Assembly: GCA_005473895.2 (NCBI GenBank)
Contig: SRJI02000004.1
Coordinates: 105,814 to 169,813, forward strand
Length of the DNA stretch: 64,000 nt
From: Carideicomes alvinocaridis
GTDB lineage: Bacteria > Pseudomonadota > Alphaproteobacteria > Rhodobacterales > Rhodobacteraceae
Direction of reading: 5' to 3'
Shown: positions 54,236-63,485 of the stretch, in pieces
Layout: each line of letters opens with the position of its first letter
Numbering within the stretch: position 1 is the stretch's first letter
Position numbers and translations under genes: made by a program
Notes under the pieces: generated by a model
The model's input: the letters and a program-made list of their open reading frames with translations, nothing else
What the model was told of the DNA's origin: nothing
Databases searched by the model: none

Positions 54236-54940
54236 ATGACCATCCATATCGGGGCGAAACCCGGCGAGATCGCCGAGACGGTGCTGATGCCCGGGGATCC
54301 CTACCGGGCGAAATGGGCCGCCGAGACCTTTCTCGACCAGCCGAAGCTGGTGAACGAGGTGCGCGGCATGCTGGGCTATACCGGCACCTGGCGCGGCAAT
54401 CCCGTTAGCATCCAGGGCTCCGGCATGGGCATGCCGTCGCTGTCGATCTATGCCAACGAGCTGATCCGCGATTACGATGCGAAGACGCTGATCCGCATCG
54501 GCTCCTGCGGGGGGATGCAGCAGAGCGTCGGCATCCGCGACGTGATCGTGGCGATGACCGCCTCCTCCATGTCCACCCCGTCGCGCGGCATCTTCCGGGA
54601 TTTCGATTTTGCCCCCTGCGCCGACTGGTCGCTGCTGCGTGCCGCCGTCACCGCGGCCGAGGCAAAGGGCGTCACCACCCATGTGGGCGGGATCTACTCG
54701 GCCGATGTCTTCTACGACGAGCGCCCCGATCTCAACGAGCAGATGACCCGGCACGGCATCCTCGGCGTGGAGATGGAGGCGGCGGAGCTCTACAACCTCT
54801 GCGCCCGTCACGGCATCCGGGGCCTCGCGGTGCTCACCGTCTCCGATCACCTGCTGACCGGCGACGCGCTGCCGTCCGAGGACCGCGAACGCAGCTTCGG
54901 CGACATGGTGGAGATCGCGCTGGAAGCCGCCTTCGCCTGA
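54236..54940 (+). CDS. deoD: purine-nucleoside phosphorylase, DeoD type
   Basis: The enzyme splits purine (deoxy)ribonucleosides with phosphate. The 234-residue protein opens [24 protein letters not shown] (phosphate loop GDP-x-R). It has [43 protein letters not shown] and the substrate segment [19 protein letters not shown] with the ribose-binding Glu. ATG 54236 follows GGGAGGCGCGAC. It fits with the nucleoside-type ABC importer about 3 kb downstream on the other strand. Confidence 0.94.
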   Translation: MTIHIGAKPGEIAETVLMPGDPYRAKWAAETFLDQPKLVNEVRGMLGYTGTWRGNPVSIQGSGMGMPSLSIYANELIRDYDAKTLIRIGSCGGMQQSVGIRDVIVAMTASSMSTPSRGIFRDFDFAPCADWSLLRAAVTAAEAKGVTTHVGGIYSADVFYDERPDLNEQMTRHGILGVEMEAAELYNLCARHGIRGLAVLTVSDHLLTGDALPSEDRERSFGDMVEIALEAAFA

Positions 54941-55153
54941 GCCTCGGGGGCCGGCGCGCCTCTGCCGTCAAGCGCGGGGGCGACGCTGCTCGGACCGGAT
55001 CCTTGCGGAGAGGCGGGGAGGTTGGCTTTCGAGCCCCGTTGAGACACGGTCCCGCCCCACCTATCCGTACCCCATCGGCGCGAGACGACACATACGGGCG
55101 CGGCGCCACCCCGGCCGCCATGCCCCCGGGCCGGGCTACTCGAGCGGCTCCTG

Positions 55154-55186
55154 CTTCATCTTGCCCGAAAAACTCCCGCCGGAGGC
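55154..55186 (-). repeat. dispersed 33-bp repeat, family A, copy 3
   Basis: On the minus strand this copy reads GCCTCCGGCGGGAGTTTTTC... ending GATGAAG, as at 51675-51707 with one change. It lies about 50 bp after the stop of the acyl-CoA thioesterase gene. Similarity to copy 2 extends about 30 bp further on the thioesterase side. Confidence 0.75.
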
Positions 55187-55233
55187 TCCCGCATCATCCA
55201 CCCTCGCGCCGCCGGGACCGGCGCGCCCGGTCG

Positions 55234-55674
55234 TCACGACCCGGGGCGAAGCCGCTCGAACAGGGCGCGGATCTCGTCCGGCAGGGGGCAGGGGCGATGG
55301 CTTTCGAAGTCCGTCAGGACCATGGCGAAGAACCCCTCGGCAAAGGCGCTGTCGTCGGAGTTGCGGAACAGTCCGATCTCGTAGCTCCAGGACGAATTGC
55401 CCAGTCGGCCCAGGCGCAGCCCGGCATCGACCTTGTCGGGATAGGCCGCCTCGCCGATGTAGCGGCAGCCGCTTTCGACCACCAGGTCCAGCCAGGGCGT
55501 GCCCGCGCCGGTGGCGAAGCCCGCGCCGGCCTGCCACTCGGCGACGGCGGTATCGAAAAGCTGGTAATGCACCGCGTTGTTGAGATGCCCGTAGACGTCG
55601 TTGTCGTTGAAACGCAGGTCCAGCCGGGTGAACCAGGCATAATCGGCGCGGCGGCCGGGGGCGGGGCGGGGCAT
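55234..55674 (-). CDS. acyl-CoA thioesterase (4-HBT-like hot dog)
   Basis: This 146-residue cytosolic hot-dog thioesterase contains LDLRFNDNDVYGHLNNAVHYQLFDTAVAEW, where DNDVYGHLNN is the Asp-containing active-site loop, and VESGCRYIGEAAYPDKVDAG. It probably hydrolyses short acyl-CoA esters. ATG 55674 is preceded by GAGAGGGAACGCC. It is 30 bp downstream of the TIGR02186 gene in the same direction, so it may belong to that operon. Substrate unknown. Confidence 0.87.
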   Translation of the reverse strand: MPRPAPGRRADYAWFTRLDLRFNDNDVYGHLNNAVHYQLFDTAVAEWQAGAGFATGAGTPWLDLVVESGCRYIGEAAYPDKVDAGLRLGRLGNSSWSYEIGLFRNSDDSAFAEGFFAMVLTDFESHRPCPLPDEIRALFERLRPGS

Positions 55675-55704
55675 GGCGTTCCCTCTCGTCTTGGCGGGGC
55701 GAGG

Positions 55705-56481
55705 TCAGTTCCGCTGCATCAGCCGGAACGCCGCCGAGGCGCCCCAGCCGGCGATGATGGCGATGAGCAGCGACAGCAGGCCGTAGATCAGCGGCTGGTT
55801 GCGCGACAGGTTGAACAGGAACCGCTCCAGCCCGACCTTGCGCACGTCGATGACCGTCTCGAACTCGTTCACCACCCGGCCGTCGCGGGTCAGGAAGACC
55901 CGGGTGAGGTAATCGCCCTCGGTCAGATTGGCGGGCATGGCGATCGAGGTCTGGAACAGCGTCTGCTCGGTCACCTCGACCGCGCCTTCCAGCGTCTGGT
56001 AAAGATCGTTGTTCTGCCGGATGCGGATCACCGCGTCGGTGAAGGCGCGGGCATCCTGCACCTCGCCCGGCGCGCCGACCGAGCGGATCATGCGCGGGAT
56101 GGACACCCGGTGGCGCAGATCCTCGGTCCAGGTGAGCACCTCGCGCAGGGGGCCGGAGGTGGCCACCGCGTAGAAGCTGGGGGCGCGGTCGATCTCGACG
56201 GAATCGGTGTTCATCCAGATGCCGAACTGCCGTTCCTTGCGCCGCACGATCAGCGGCAGGGACGGGCCGGCGATGGCGACCACCACCTCGAGCTCTTCGG
56301 GGTCGATCGGGGCCTCGCGCTTGATCGCGCCGAAGATCAGGATCTTGGAGCCGGTGAAGCCGGTGGTGATCTGCACCTGCTGCTGGCTGAGCCCGAGCAC
56401 GACCTCTTCGCCCGTCTCGGCGGCCCGCGCGGGCAGCGCGACGGCGAGGAGCAGCGTCAGGAGGAGGGAAAGCCGGATCAT
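55705..56481 (-). CDS. TIGR02186 membrane-anchored protein
   Basis: This 258-residue protein has a signal peptide (LSLLLTLLLAVALPARA), an extracytoplasmic region starting EEVVLGLSQQQVQITTGFTGSKILIFG, and one C-terminal helix (PLIYGLLSLLIAIIAGWGASA). This matches TIGR02186, alphaproteobacterial proteins found next to a TSUP permease. Its ATG overlaps the permease stop by 4 bp, so the pair is probably one transport unit, with this protein as a periplasmic partner. Function is not established. Confidence 0.88.
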   Translation of the reverse strand: MIRLSLLLTLLLAVALPARAAETGEEVVLGLSQQQVQITTGFTGSKILIFGAIKREAPIDPEELEVVVAIAGPSLPLIVRRKERQFGIWMNTDSVEIDRAPSFYAVATSGPLREVLTWTEDLRHRVSIPRMIRSVGAPGEVQDARAFTDAVIRIRQNNDLYQTLEGAVEVTEQTLFQTSIAMPANLTEGDYLTRVFLTRDGRVVNEFETVIDVRKVGLERFLFNLSRNQPLIYGLLSLLIAIIAGWGASAAFRLMQRN

Positions 56482-57407
56482 CCTTGCTCCTCCTGGTGCA
56501 GCGGGGACGCGATCGTATAAAGCTCGGACGGGTGGACCAGCAGGTCGAAGGCCAGCTTCGCGCAGACCAGGATGACGAGCGAGGCCAGCAGGATGCGCAG
56601 CTGCTCGGCCTTGAGCTTCAGCCCGACGCGGGTGCCGAACTGCGCGCCGATCACGCCGCCGATCAGCAGCATCACCGCCAGCGCCATGTCCACGGTGTAA
56701 TTTGTGGTGGCGTGCAGCAGCGTCGTGAACCCGGTGAGAAAGGTGATCTGGAACAGCGACGTCCCGACCACGACCTTGGTGGGCATGTTCAGCAGGTAGA
56801 TCATCGCCGGCACCATGATGAAGCCGCCGCCGACCCCCATGATCGCCGACAGGAGGCCCACGAAAAGGCCGACCAGGATGGGCGGGATCACCGAGATATA
56901 GAGGCCCGAGGTGCGGAACCGCATCTTGAAGGGCAGGGCATGGACCCAGCCGCGCTGCCGGCGGCGCGGGGCCGGCCCGCTGCGGCGCGACCGGCGGATG
57001 GCGCGGACGCTTTCCACGAACATCAGCCCGCCGATCACCCCGAGGAAGACGACGTAGCAGAGCCGCACCAGCAGATCGACCTGGCCCAGGCTGCGGAGGT
57101 AGTTGAACACCAGCACCCCGACCGCCGCGCCGATCAGACCGCCCAGCAGCAGCACCGTGCCCATGCGCAGATCCACGGTCTTTCGCCTGAGATGGGCCAG
57201 CACGCCGGAGATGGAGGAGGCGACGATCTGGTTGGCCGAGGTGGCCACCGCGACCGCGGGCGGAATGCCCACGAAGAACAGCAGCGGCGTGATCAGGAAC
57301 CCGCCGCCGACGCCGAACATGCCCGACAGAACCCCCACCAGCCCGCCGATTCCCAGCAGGAGGAAGATGTTCACGGAGACTTCTGCGATGGGCAGGTAGA
57401 TTTGCAT
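56478..57407 (-). CDS. TSUP (TauE/SafE) family permease
   Basis: This 309-residue inner-membrane protein has two homologous halves. The first is GIGGLVGVLSGMFGVGGGFLITPLLF and the second is LFVGLLSAIMGVGGGFIMVPAMIYL; the repeated GVGGGF(L/I) motif is the TSUP hallmark. Eight helices are plausible. It pairs with TIGR02186, suggesting transport of a small sulfur- or carbon-containing anion. ATG 57407 is followed directly by an acidic leader MQIYLPIAEVSVN. Confidence 0.9.
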   Translation of the reverse strand: MQIYLPIAEVSVNIFLLLGIGGLVGVLSGMFGVGGGFLITPLLFFVGIPPAVAVATSANQIVASSISGVLAHLRRKTVDLRMGTVLLLGGLIGAAVGVLVFNYLRSLGQVDLLVRLCYVVFLGVIGGLMFVESVRAIRRSRRSGPAPRRRQRGWVHALPFKMRFRTSGLYISVIPPILVGLFVGLLSAIMGVGGGFIMVPAMIYLLNMPTKVVVGTSLFQITFLTGFTTLLHATTNYTVDMALAVMLLIGGVIGAQFGTRVGLKLKAEQLRILLASLVILVCAKLAFDLLVHPSELYTIASPLHQEEQG

Positions 57408-57739
57408 GTTCTGCTAGTTGCGCCAGAACGCTTTCCTTGTCCAGTGCCGCGGCGCGGAATGCCGTTCGCGCTGTTCCCCTAGCGTCACGCATTCGCCCTG
57501 CGCGGTTCCGCCGGCAGGGCCTTTCCCGCTCCGATGACGCGGGTCCGCTGCCCGCTCACGCACTCGTCCGGCCCCTGCGGACCCACCCGCCGGAGGGGCG
57601 CATGCGGAACGTTCCGTCGCGGCGGACCTCGCGACTCGCCCTTGCCTCCGGAGATGCCCGGTCCTTTTACGCCGTGACCCGTCACCCCGGTTTCAGGGGG
57701 CGCCGACTCGACGGGCCGACCGGCCCGCGCGTCGCCGGC
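57408..57739. other. 332-bp gap with no supported gene
   Basis: This gap separates the TSUP gene from the end of the nucleoside importer operon. It presumably holds the promoter of the TSUP-TIGR02186 pair near 57410-57480. No terminator with a T run was found for the importer operon. Open frames on both strands here lack ribosome sites or family resemblance. Confidence 0.6.
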
Positions 57740-58705
57740 TCAGCGTTCCTTCACGTAGGGCTCGCCCCCGGCGCGGGGCGGGATGGCCCGGCCGACGAAG
57801 CCCGCGAGGATTACCACGGTCAGGATGTAGGGCAGCGCGTCCATCACCTGCACCGGGATCACGAAGGCCCCGAGGTCGATGTTCTGATAGCGCAGCGCCA
57901 CCGCCTGCAGCAGCCCGAACAGCAGGCAGGCCCAGAGCGCGTACCACGGCCGCCACTTGGCAAAGATCAGCGCCGCCAGCGCGATGTAGCCGCGGCCCGC
58001 CGTCATTTCCCTGACAAAGCCCGCCTGCAGGCCCGTCGACAGGTAGGAGCCGGCCAGCCCGCACAGCACGCCCGCGATGACGATGGCGGCAAAGCGCAGC
58101 CCGACGACGGAGACGCCCGCGGTGTCCACCGCCTCGGGCGCCTCGCCCACGGCGCGCAGCCGCAGGCCGAAGCGGGTCTGGAACAGCACCCACCAGGTCA
58201 GCGGCACCATCAGGAAGGCCACGTAGACCAGGATCGTGTGCCCCGAGATCAGCTCGTAATAGAGCGGGCCCAGCACCGGCACGTCGCGCAGCGCCTCGGC
58301 GAAGGGCAGGGTGATCGGCTCGAACCGGCCGCCGGCCAGCAGAGACGGCGTGCGCCCGCCCTGGCCGAACCAGTCCTGCGCGATCAGCACGGTGACCCCC
58401 GAGGCCAGGAAGTTGAGCGCCACGCCCGAGATCAGCTGGTTGCCGCGGAAGGTGATCGAGGCCAGCCCGTGGATGAAGGAAAAGGCCATGGAGGCCGCGA
58501 TCCCGGCCAGCAGGCCCATCCAGACCGAGCCGCTGACATAGGCGATGGCCGCGGAGAAGAAGGCGGCGGCAAGCATCTTGCCCTCCAGCCCGATATCGAT
58601 GATGCCCGAGCGTTCCGAGAACAGCCCGGCCAGGCAGGCCAGCAGCAGCGGCGTGGCCAGCCGGACGGTCGAATCGAGGACCTGGATCAGGGTGAGGAAA
58701 TCCAT
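57740..58705 (-). CDS. ABC transporter permease, BMP/nucleoside type
   Basis: This 321-residue inner-membrane permease is of the BPD_transp_2 fold. It starts MDFLTLIQVLDSTVRLATPL and has LFSERSGIIDIGLEGKMLAAAFF, the family loop, then HGLASITFRGNQLISGVALN and AVGEAPEAVDTAGVSVVGLR (coupling helix region). This is the second permease of a nucleoside/basic membrane lipoprotein-type importer (YufQ-like). The ATG at 58705 is 3 bp after a LysE-family gene. The operon order is binding protein, ATPase, permease 1, LysE, permease 2. Confidence 0.92.
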   Translation of the reverse strand: MDFLTLIQVLDSTVRLATPLLLACLAGLFSERSGIIDIGLEGKMLAAAFFSAAIAYVSGSVWMGLLAGIAASMAFSFIHGLASITFRGNQLISGVALNFLASGVTVLIAQDWFGQGGRTPSLLAGGRFEPITLPFAEALRDVPVLGPLYYELISGHTILVYVAFLMVPLTWWVLFQTRFGLRLRAVGEAPEAVDTAGVSVVGLRFAAIVIAGVLCGLAGSYLSTGLQAGFVREMTAGRGYIALAALIFAKWRPWYALWACLLFGLLQAVALRYQNIDLGAFVIPVQVMDALPYILTVVILAGFVGRAIPPRAGGEPYVKER

Positions 58706-58708
58706 GGC

Positions 58709-59341
58709 TCAGCTCCTGGCGACGGCGAGCTTGACGCTCGCGAAGACGAAGAAGGCGCCCAGCCCGGCCTCGACCCAGCGGCGGCCGGCGCGGTAGGCGG
58801 CGCGGAAGGGGCGCGAGGACAGCAAGAGCGCCCAGGCGGCGTGACAGCCGAAGGAGATCGCGAAGGCCCCCGCGACGAAGACGGCGATCACCGCCGGTCC
58901 GCCGCCATGGGTGGCGCCGAGCGACGCGATGGCGATCCAGAACAGCACCGCCTTGGGGTTGGTGACCTGCAGCCCCAGCCCGGTCAGGAACAGGTGGTGG
59001 AAGGGGCGGCGGGGCAGCGCGGTCTCGGCCTCGATCTCGGGCGGGTGAGCGGCCTTGCGGAAGGCGCCCCAGGCCAGCCATAGCAGGTAGGCCGCGCCCA
59101 CCAGGCGGAAGACGCTCAGGGTCCAGGCCGCGCCCTCCAGCATCAGGCCGATGCCGGCCATGGTGGCGAGGTTGATGACCACGCTGCCGCAGGCGATCCC
59201 CAGCGAGGCGATGAGCGCCGCGCGCCGCCCCTGGTTGGCGGAGATGCCCAGCAGCATCGCCACAGCGGGCCCGGGCGAGGAGGCCGCGACCAGCAGGATC
59301 GCGTAGGCGGCAAGGAATCCGGGCAGGAAGTCGGCGATCAT
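58709..59341 (-). CDS. LysE/RhtB family exporter within importer operon
   Basis: This 210-residue membrane protein has six hydrophobic helices and the LysE family pattern: LPGFLAAYAILLVAASSPGPAVAMLLG (SPGPA motif), SLGIACGSVVINLATMAGIG, and GLGLQVTNPKAVLFWIAIAS with the NPKA loop. The family exports amino acids or related metabolites. Its ATG overlaps the stop of permease 1 by 4 bp and it ends 3 bp before permease 2, so it lies inside the ABC importer operon. Confidence 0.92.
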   Translation of the reverse strand: MIADFLPGFLAAYAILLVAASSPGPAVAMLLGISANQGRRAALIASLGIACGSVVINLATMAGIGLMLEGAAWTLSVFRLVGAAYLLWLAWGAFRKAAHPPEIEAETALPRRPFHHLFLTGLGLQVTNPKAVLFWIAIASLGATHGGGPAVIAVFVAGAFAISFGCHAAWALLLSSRPFRAAYRAGRRWVEAGLGAFFVFASVKLAVARS

Positions 59342-60435
59342 CGCGCGTCCCTCCGCCGCAGCCCGAGGAACACCCGCTCCAGCGGCATCCGCACCATGTT
59401 GTCCAGCGCGCCGGTGAACAGGATCACCAGCGCCTGGATCACGGTGATCAGCTCGCGCGGGATGTTGGTCCACAGCGCCAGCTCGGCGCCGCCCTGGTAG
59501 AGAAAGCCGAAGAGCATGGCGGCCAGGAAGATGCCGAAGGGATGGTTGCGCCCCATCAGTGCCACGGCGATCCCGATGAAGCCCGCGCCTTCGGTCATGT
59601 TGAGGATCAGCCGCTCGGCCTCGCCCTGGGTGGTATTGATCGCCATCATCCCGGCCAGCCCGCCCGAGATCAGCATCGCGATCACGATCACCCGCACCGG
59701 CGAGATCCCGGCGTATTTCGCGGCGGATTCCGAGAAGCCCTGGCTGCGGATTTCATAGCCCAGCCGGGTGCGCCAGATCAGCAGCCAGACCACGACGCAG
59801 GCCGCAAGGGCGAGGAAGAAGCTGACATTCGCAGGCGAGCCGCGGAACAGCGGCGTATCGGCCGTGGCGAACATGTCCTGGAAAGAGGGCAGGTGGGTCG
59901 TCGCCGGGAAGGTGGCCGAGGCCGGGTCCATCGCGCCCACCGGCTTGAGCAGATTGACCAGCACGTAGTTCAGCAGCGCCGCGGCGATGAAGTTGAACAT
60001 GATCGTGGTGATCACGATGTGGCTGCCGCGTTTCGCCTGTAGGTAGGCCGGGATCAGCGCCCAGGCGGCGCCGAAGACGATCGCCCCCGCGGTCGCGCCC
60101 AGCAGCGCCAGCGTCCAGTGCGGGAAGGGGATGTAGAGGCAGACCAGCGCCACGCCCAGCCCGCCGATCATCGCCTGTCCCTCGCCGCCGATGTTGAACA
60201 GCCGCGCGTGGAAGGCCACGGCCACCGCCAGCCCGGTGAACATGAAGTTCGTGGCGTAATACAGCATGTAGCCCCAGCCGGCGGAGCGCATCAGCGTGCC
60301 TTCCACCATCAGCTGGAGCGCATCGATCGGGTTCTCGCCGATCGCCAGGATGACCAGCGCCGAGAGGATCGCCGCCAGCAGCAGCGAGATCAGGGGAACG
60401 AGGACCGCGTCGGCCCAGCCGGGCATCCTGTCCAT
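59338..60435 (-). CDS. ABC transporter permease, BMP/nucleoside type
   Basis: This is the first permease of the importer, about 365 residues. It has about nine helices, with NFMFTGLAVAVAFHARLFNIGGEGQAMIGG as the conserved family loop, GSHIVITTIMFNFIAAALLN, and EIRSQGFSESAAKYAGISPV as the coupling region. It corresponds to YufP-type permeases. I chose ATG 60435, with GGGGG about 7 nt upstream; GTG at 60444 is also possible. It lies about 107 bp after the ATPase stop and overlaps the LysE gene by 4 bp. Confidence 0.91.
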   Translation of the reverse strand: MDRMPGWADAVLVPLISLLLAAILSALVILAIGENPIDALQLMVEGTLMRSAGWGYMLYYATNFMFTGLAVAVAFHARLFNIGGEGQAMIGGLGVALVCLYIPFPHWTLALLGATAGAIVFGAAWALIPAYLQAKRGSHIVITTIMFNFIAAALLNYVLVNLLKPVGAMDPASATFPATTHLPSFQDMFATADTPLFRGSPANVSFFLALAACVVVWLLIWRTRLGYEIRSQGFSESAAKYAGISPVRVIVIAMLISGGLAGMMAINTTQGEAERLILNMTEGAGFIGIAVALMGRNHPFGIFLAAMLFGFLYQGGAELALWTNIPRELITVIQALVILFTGALDNMVRMPLERVFLGLRRRDAR

Positions 60436-60541
60436 CAGGCGCACCCCCGCGGCCGCAAGACATCCCTGACCGGGCCCCGGTTCCTGGCCCCCTGCATCGA
60501 CCTCGTCATGCGCATCTGGTCCCCGCTCTTCCCCTGGTCTG

Positions 60542-62200
60542 TCATTCGCCGCCGGCCGGATCCGATCCCGCCGCCTGCGCTTCCTTGCGGTCGAGCTGCT
60601 CGTCCACCGCCTGCCATTCCGGCTGATCCGGTTCCTCGCTGATCCCCGCCATGAGCAGGCCCAGCTCGCGCTCGTCGGTCTCCTCGGGCAGGCGCTCGCC
60701 CATGATCCGGCCGTCGAACATCACCGCGATCCGGTCCGAGAGCGAAAAGATCTCGTCCAGCTCGACCGAGACCAGCAGCACCGCCTTGCCTTCGTCGCGC
60801 AGGCGGATGATCTGCTGGTGGATGAACTCGATGGCGCCGATATCCACGCCGCGGGTCGGCTGACCGACCAGCAGCACGTCGGGATTGCGCTCGATCTCGC
60901 GCGCCACGACGATCTTCTGCTGGTTCCCGCCCGAGAAGTTGCGCGCATGCAGGCCCGGATCCGGCGGGCGGACGTCGAAGCGCTCCATCTTGCCGGCGGT
61001 GTCCTCGCGGATCGCGGCGTTGTTCATCAGCAGCGGGTTCAGCTGGTATCTCGGGTCGTGGTGATAGCCGAACGCCACGTTCTCCCACGCCTGGAATTCC
61101 ATGATCAGGCCCTCGTGCTGCCGGTCCTCGGGCACGTGGCCGATGCCGCGGCGGCGCCGGCTCTGGCCGTCGGCGTGACGCCCCGAGAGCGGCAGCTCCG
61201 CCCCGTTGACGCGCACGTGGCCCTCGCCCTCCATGATGCCGCCCAGCACCGCCAGAAGCTCGGACTGGCCGTTGCCGGCGACGCCCGCAATGCCCAGGAT
61301 CTCGCCCGCGCGCACCTCGAGCGAGACGCCGCGCAGCCGCTCGACGCCCTTGTCGTCCACGACGCGCAGGTTCTCGACCTCCAGCACCTTCTGCTTCGGC
61401 GCGGCCTTTTCCTTGTCGACCCGCAGCAGCACCTTGCGGCCGACCATCAGCTCGGCCAGCTCCTCGGGGCTGGTCTCGGCGGTCTTGACCGTGGCGGTCA
61501 TCTGGCCTCGCCGCATGACCGAGACCGTGTCGGTGATCTCCATGATCTCGCGCAGCTTGTGGGTGATGAAGATGATCGTCTTCCCCTCGCGCCGCAGGTT
61601 GTCGAGAATGCGGAACAGGTGGTCGGCCTCGGCCGGGGTCAGCACGCCGGTGGGCTCGTCGAGGATCAGGATGTCGGCCTCGCGGTAGAGCGCCTTGAGG
61701 ATCTCCACCCGTTGCTGGTGGCCGACCGAGAGATGCTCGATCAGGGCGTCGGGATCGACGTTCAGCTCGTATTCCTCGGCCAGGCGGGTCAGCGACTTGC
61801 GCGCCTTGGCCAGCGAGGGTTTCAGCATCTGCCCGTCCTCGGCGCCCAGCACGACGTTCTCGAGGACGGTGAAATTCTGCACCAGCTTGAAATGCTGGAA
61901 GACCATGCCGATGCCGGCGGCGATGGCGGCCTGGCTGTCGGGGATCTCGGTCCGCTTGCCGGCAACGAAGATCTCGCCCGCATCGGCCTTGTAGAACCCG
62001 TAGAGGATCGACATCAGCGTCGACTTGCCGGCGCCGTTCTCGCCGATGATGCCGTGGATCGTACCCGGCATGACGCGGATCGAGATGTCCTTGTTCGCCT
62101 GAACCGGGCCGAAGGACTTGGAAATCCCCCTGAGCTCGATCGCCGGCTGGACGTCGGCCTCGGCCGGGGCGGCGGCGGGCGCGGCTTGGATGTCGGTCAT
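60542..62200 (-). CDS. ABC transporter ATP-binding protein, two domains
   Basis: This 552-residue fused ATPase drives the nucleoside-type importer. The first domain has Walker A GIIGENGAGKSTLMSILYG, signature LSVGHQQRVEILKAL and Walker B ILILDEPTGVLTP. The second has the degenerate Walker A GIAGVAGNGQSELLAVLGG typical of this subfamily, signature NFSGGNQQKIVVAREI and VLLVGQPTRGVDIGAIEFI. The start is the ATG at 62200. It follows the binding protein gene by about 100 bp. Confidence 0.94.
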   Translation of the reverse strand: MTDIQAAPAAAPAEADVQPAIELRGISKSFGPVQANKDISIRVMPGTIHGIIGENGAGKSTLMSILYGFYKADAGEIFVAGKRTEIPDSQAAIAAGIGMVFQHFKLVQNFTVLENVVLGAEDGQMLKPSLAKARKSLTRLAEEYELNVDPDALIEHLSVGHQQRVEILKALYREADILILDEPTGVLTPAEADHLFRILDNLRREGKTIIFITHKLREIMEITDTVSVMRRGQMTATVKTAETSPEELAELMVGRKVLLRVDKEKAAPKQKVLEVENLRVVDDKGVERLRGVSLEVRAGEILGIAGVAGNGQSELLAVLGGIMEGEGHVRVNGAELPLSGRHADGQSRRRRGIGHVPEDRQHEGLIMEFQAWENVAFGYHHDPRYQLNPLLMNNAAIREDTAGKMERFDVRPPDPGLHARNFSGGNQQKIVVAREIERNPDVLLVGQPTRGVDIGAIEFIHQQIIRLRDEGKAVLLVSVELDEIFSLSDRIAVMFDGRIMGERLPEETDERELGLLMAGISEEPDQPEWQAVDEQLDRKEAQAAGSDPAGGE

Positions 62201-62302
62201 GGCGTGATTGGCTCCTGTCGGACAGGGCAGGGGCCGCGCGCCACGCGGCCCCTCGGGATGGGCGGGACGGACGCCTGGGCGCCCGCCCCCTCGGTCTGGT
62301 CG

Positions 62303-63307
62303 TCAGAAGCTCAGCGCCGGGCAGCTGTCGTCGGAGCTGTAGTCGTGCACCTCGATCTCGCCGTCGATGATCTTCTGCTTGGCCTCTTCCGCCGCGCTCT
62401 TCATCTCGTCGGTGATCAGGTCCTTGTTGTTGTCGTCCAGCGCGTAGCCCACGCCGTTCTCGGCCAGGCCCAGCACCTCGACGCCGGTCTCCAGGTCGGG
62501 GCCGGCGGTCATCGCGTCATAGGTCGCCACGTCCACGCGCTTGAGCATGGAGGTCAGGACCTTGCCGGGATGCAGGTAATTCTGGTTGCTGTCCACGCCG
62601 ATCGAGAGGATGTCCTCGTCGGCGGCGGTCTGCAGCACGCCCAGGCCGGTGCCGCCCGCGGCGGCGAAGATCACGTCGGCGCCCTGGGAGATCTGCGCGG
62701 TGGCCAGTTCCGACCCCTTCACCGGGTCGTTCCAGGCGGCCGGCGTGGTGCCGGTCATGTTGGCGATCACGGTGGCGTCGGGGTTCACGGCCTTGACGCC
62801 CTGGGCGTAGCCGCAGGCGAACTTGCGGATCAGCGGGATGTCCATGCCGCCGACGAAGCCCACGGTGCCGCTGTCGGACGCCATGGCCGCCAGCATGCCC
62901 ACGAGGTAGGAGCCCTGGTGCTCGGAGAAGAGGATCGACTTGACGTTGGGATGCTCTTCCGGGTCGACATAGCCGTCGATGGTGACGAACTTGGTGTCGG
63001 GGTAGTCGCCGGCCACATTGGCGATCGGGGTGGACATGGAGAAGCCGGTGGTCACGACCGGGTTCATCCCCGCCTCGGCGAAGCGGCGCAGGGCCTGCTC
63101 GCGCTGGGCCTCGGACTGAAGCTCGATGTCGCGGAAGCTGTTGCCGGTCTCGTCCGCCCAACGCTGGGCGCCGTTATAGGCGGCCTCGTTGAAGGATTTG
63201 TCGAACTTGCCGCCGAGGTCGTAGATCAGCGCGGGCTCGGCCAGCGCGGCGCCGGCGCAGAGCGCCAGCGTGGCGGCGGCGCCGAGGAAGGATTTCATCA
63301 CGGTCAT
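62303..63307 (-). CDS. BMP-family substrate-binding protein
   Basis: This 334-residue periplasmic protein of the basic-membrane-protein family binds nucleosides in several characterised homologues. A signal peptide (FLGAAATLALCAGAALA) ends at ALA-EP. The mature part starts ALIYDLGGKFDKSFNEAAYNGAQRW, with TTGFSMSTPIANVAGDYPDTKFV, GFVGGMDIPLIRKFACGYAQGV and AAGGTGLGVLQTAADEDI. ATG 63307 is preceded by GGGAG; ATG 63298 is an alternative. It is the first gene of the importer operon. Confidence 0.93.
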   Translation of the reverse strand: MTVMKSFLGAAATLALCAGAALAEPALIYDLGGKFDKSFNEAAYNGAQRWADETGNSFRDIELQSEAQREQALRRFAEAGMNPVVTTGFSMSTPIANVAGDYPDTKFVTIDGYVDPEEHPNVKSILFSEHQGSYLVGMLAAMASDSGTVGFVGGMDIPLIRKFACGYAQGVKAVNPDATVIANMTGTTPAAWNDPVKGSELATAQISQGADVIFAAAGGTGLGVLQTAADEDILSIGVDSNQNYLHPGKVLTSMLKRVDVATYDAMTAGPDLETGVEVLGLAENGVGYALDDNNKDLITDEMKSAAEEAKQKIIDGEIEVHDYSSDDSCPALSF

Positions 63308-63485
63308 GGAGGTCTCCCAGTCAGTTGGTTCCGGGCTTGTCCGGGCCATGGCCCGGCGCCCCTGTGTTCGGCTGATCCTGTCAGATCATCCGCAATTAAG
63401 GCCGCAGGGCGGCATGAGGGTCAACAGCTAATTGGGCAGGGTTTCGCAGCGAAACCCGCGCAGCGCAAGGCGCTTGCGCGCCGCG

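Noticed and set aside
57437..59083. 548-codon ORF antisense to the importer permease and LysE genes
   Set aside because: It is Gln/Asp/Arg/Gly-rich antisense sequence typical of high-GC shadows; the real genes have clear membrane segments.
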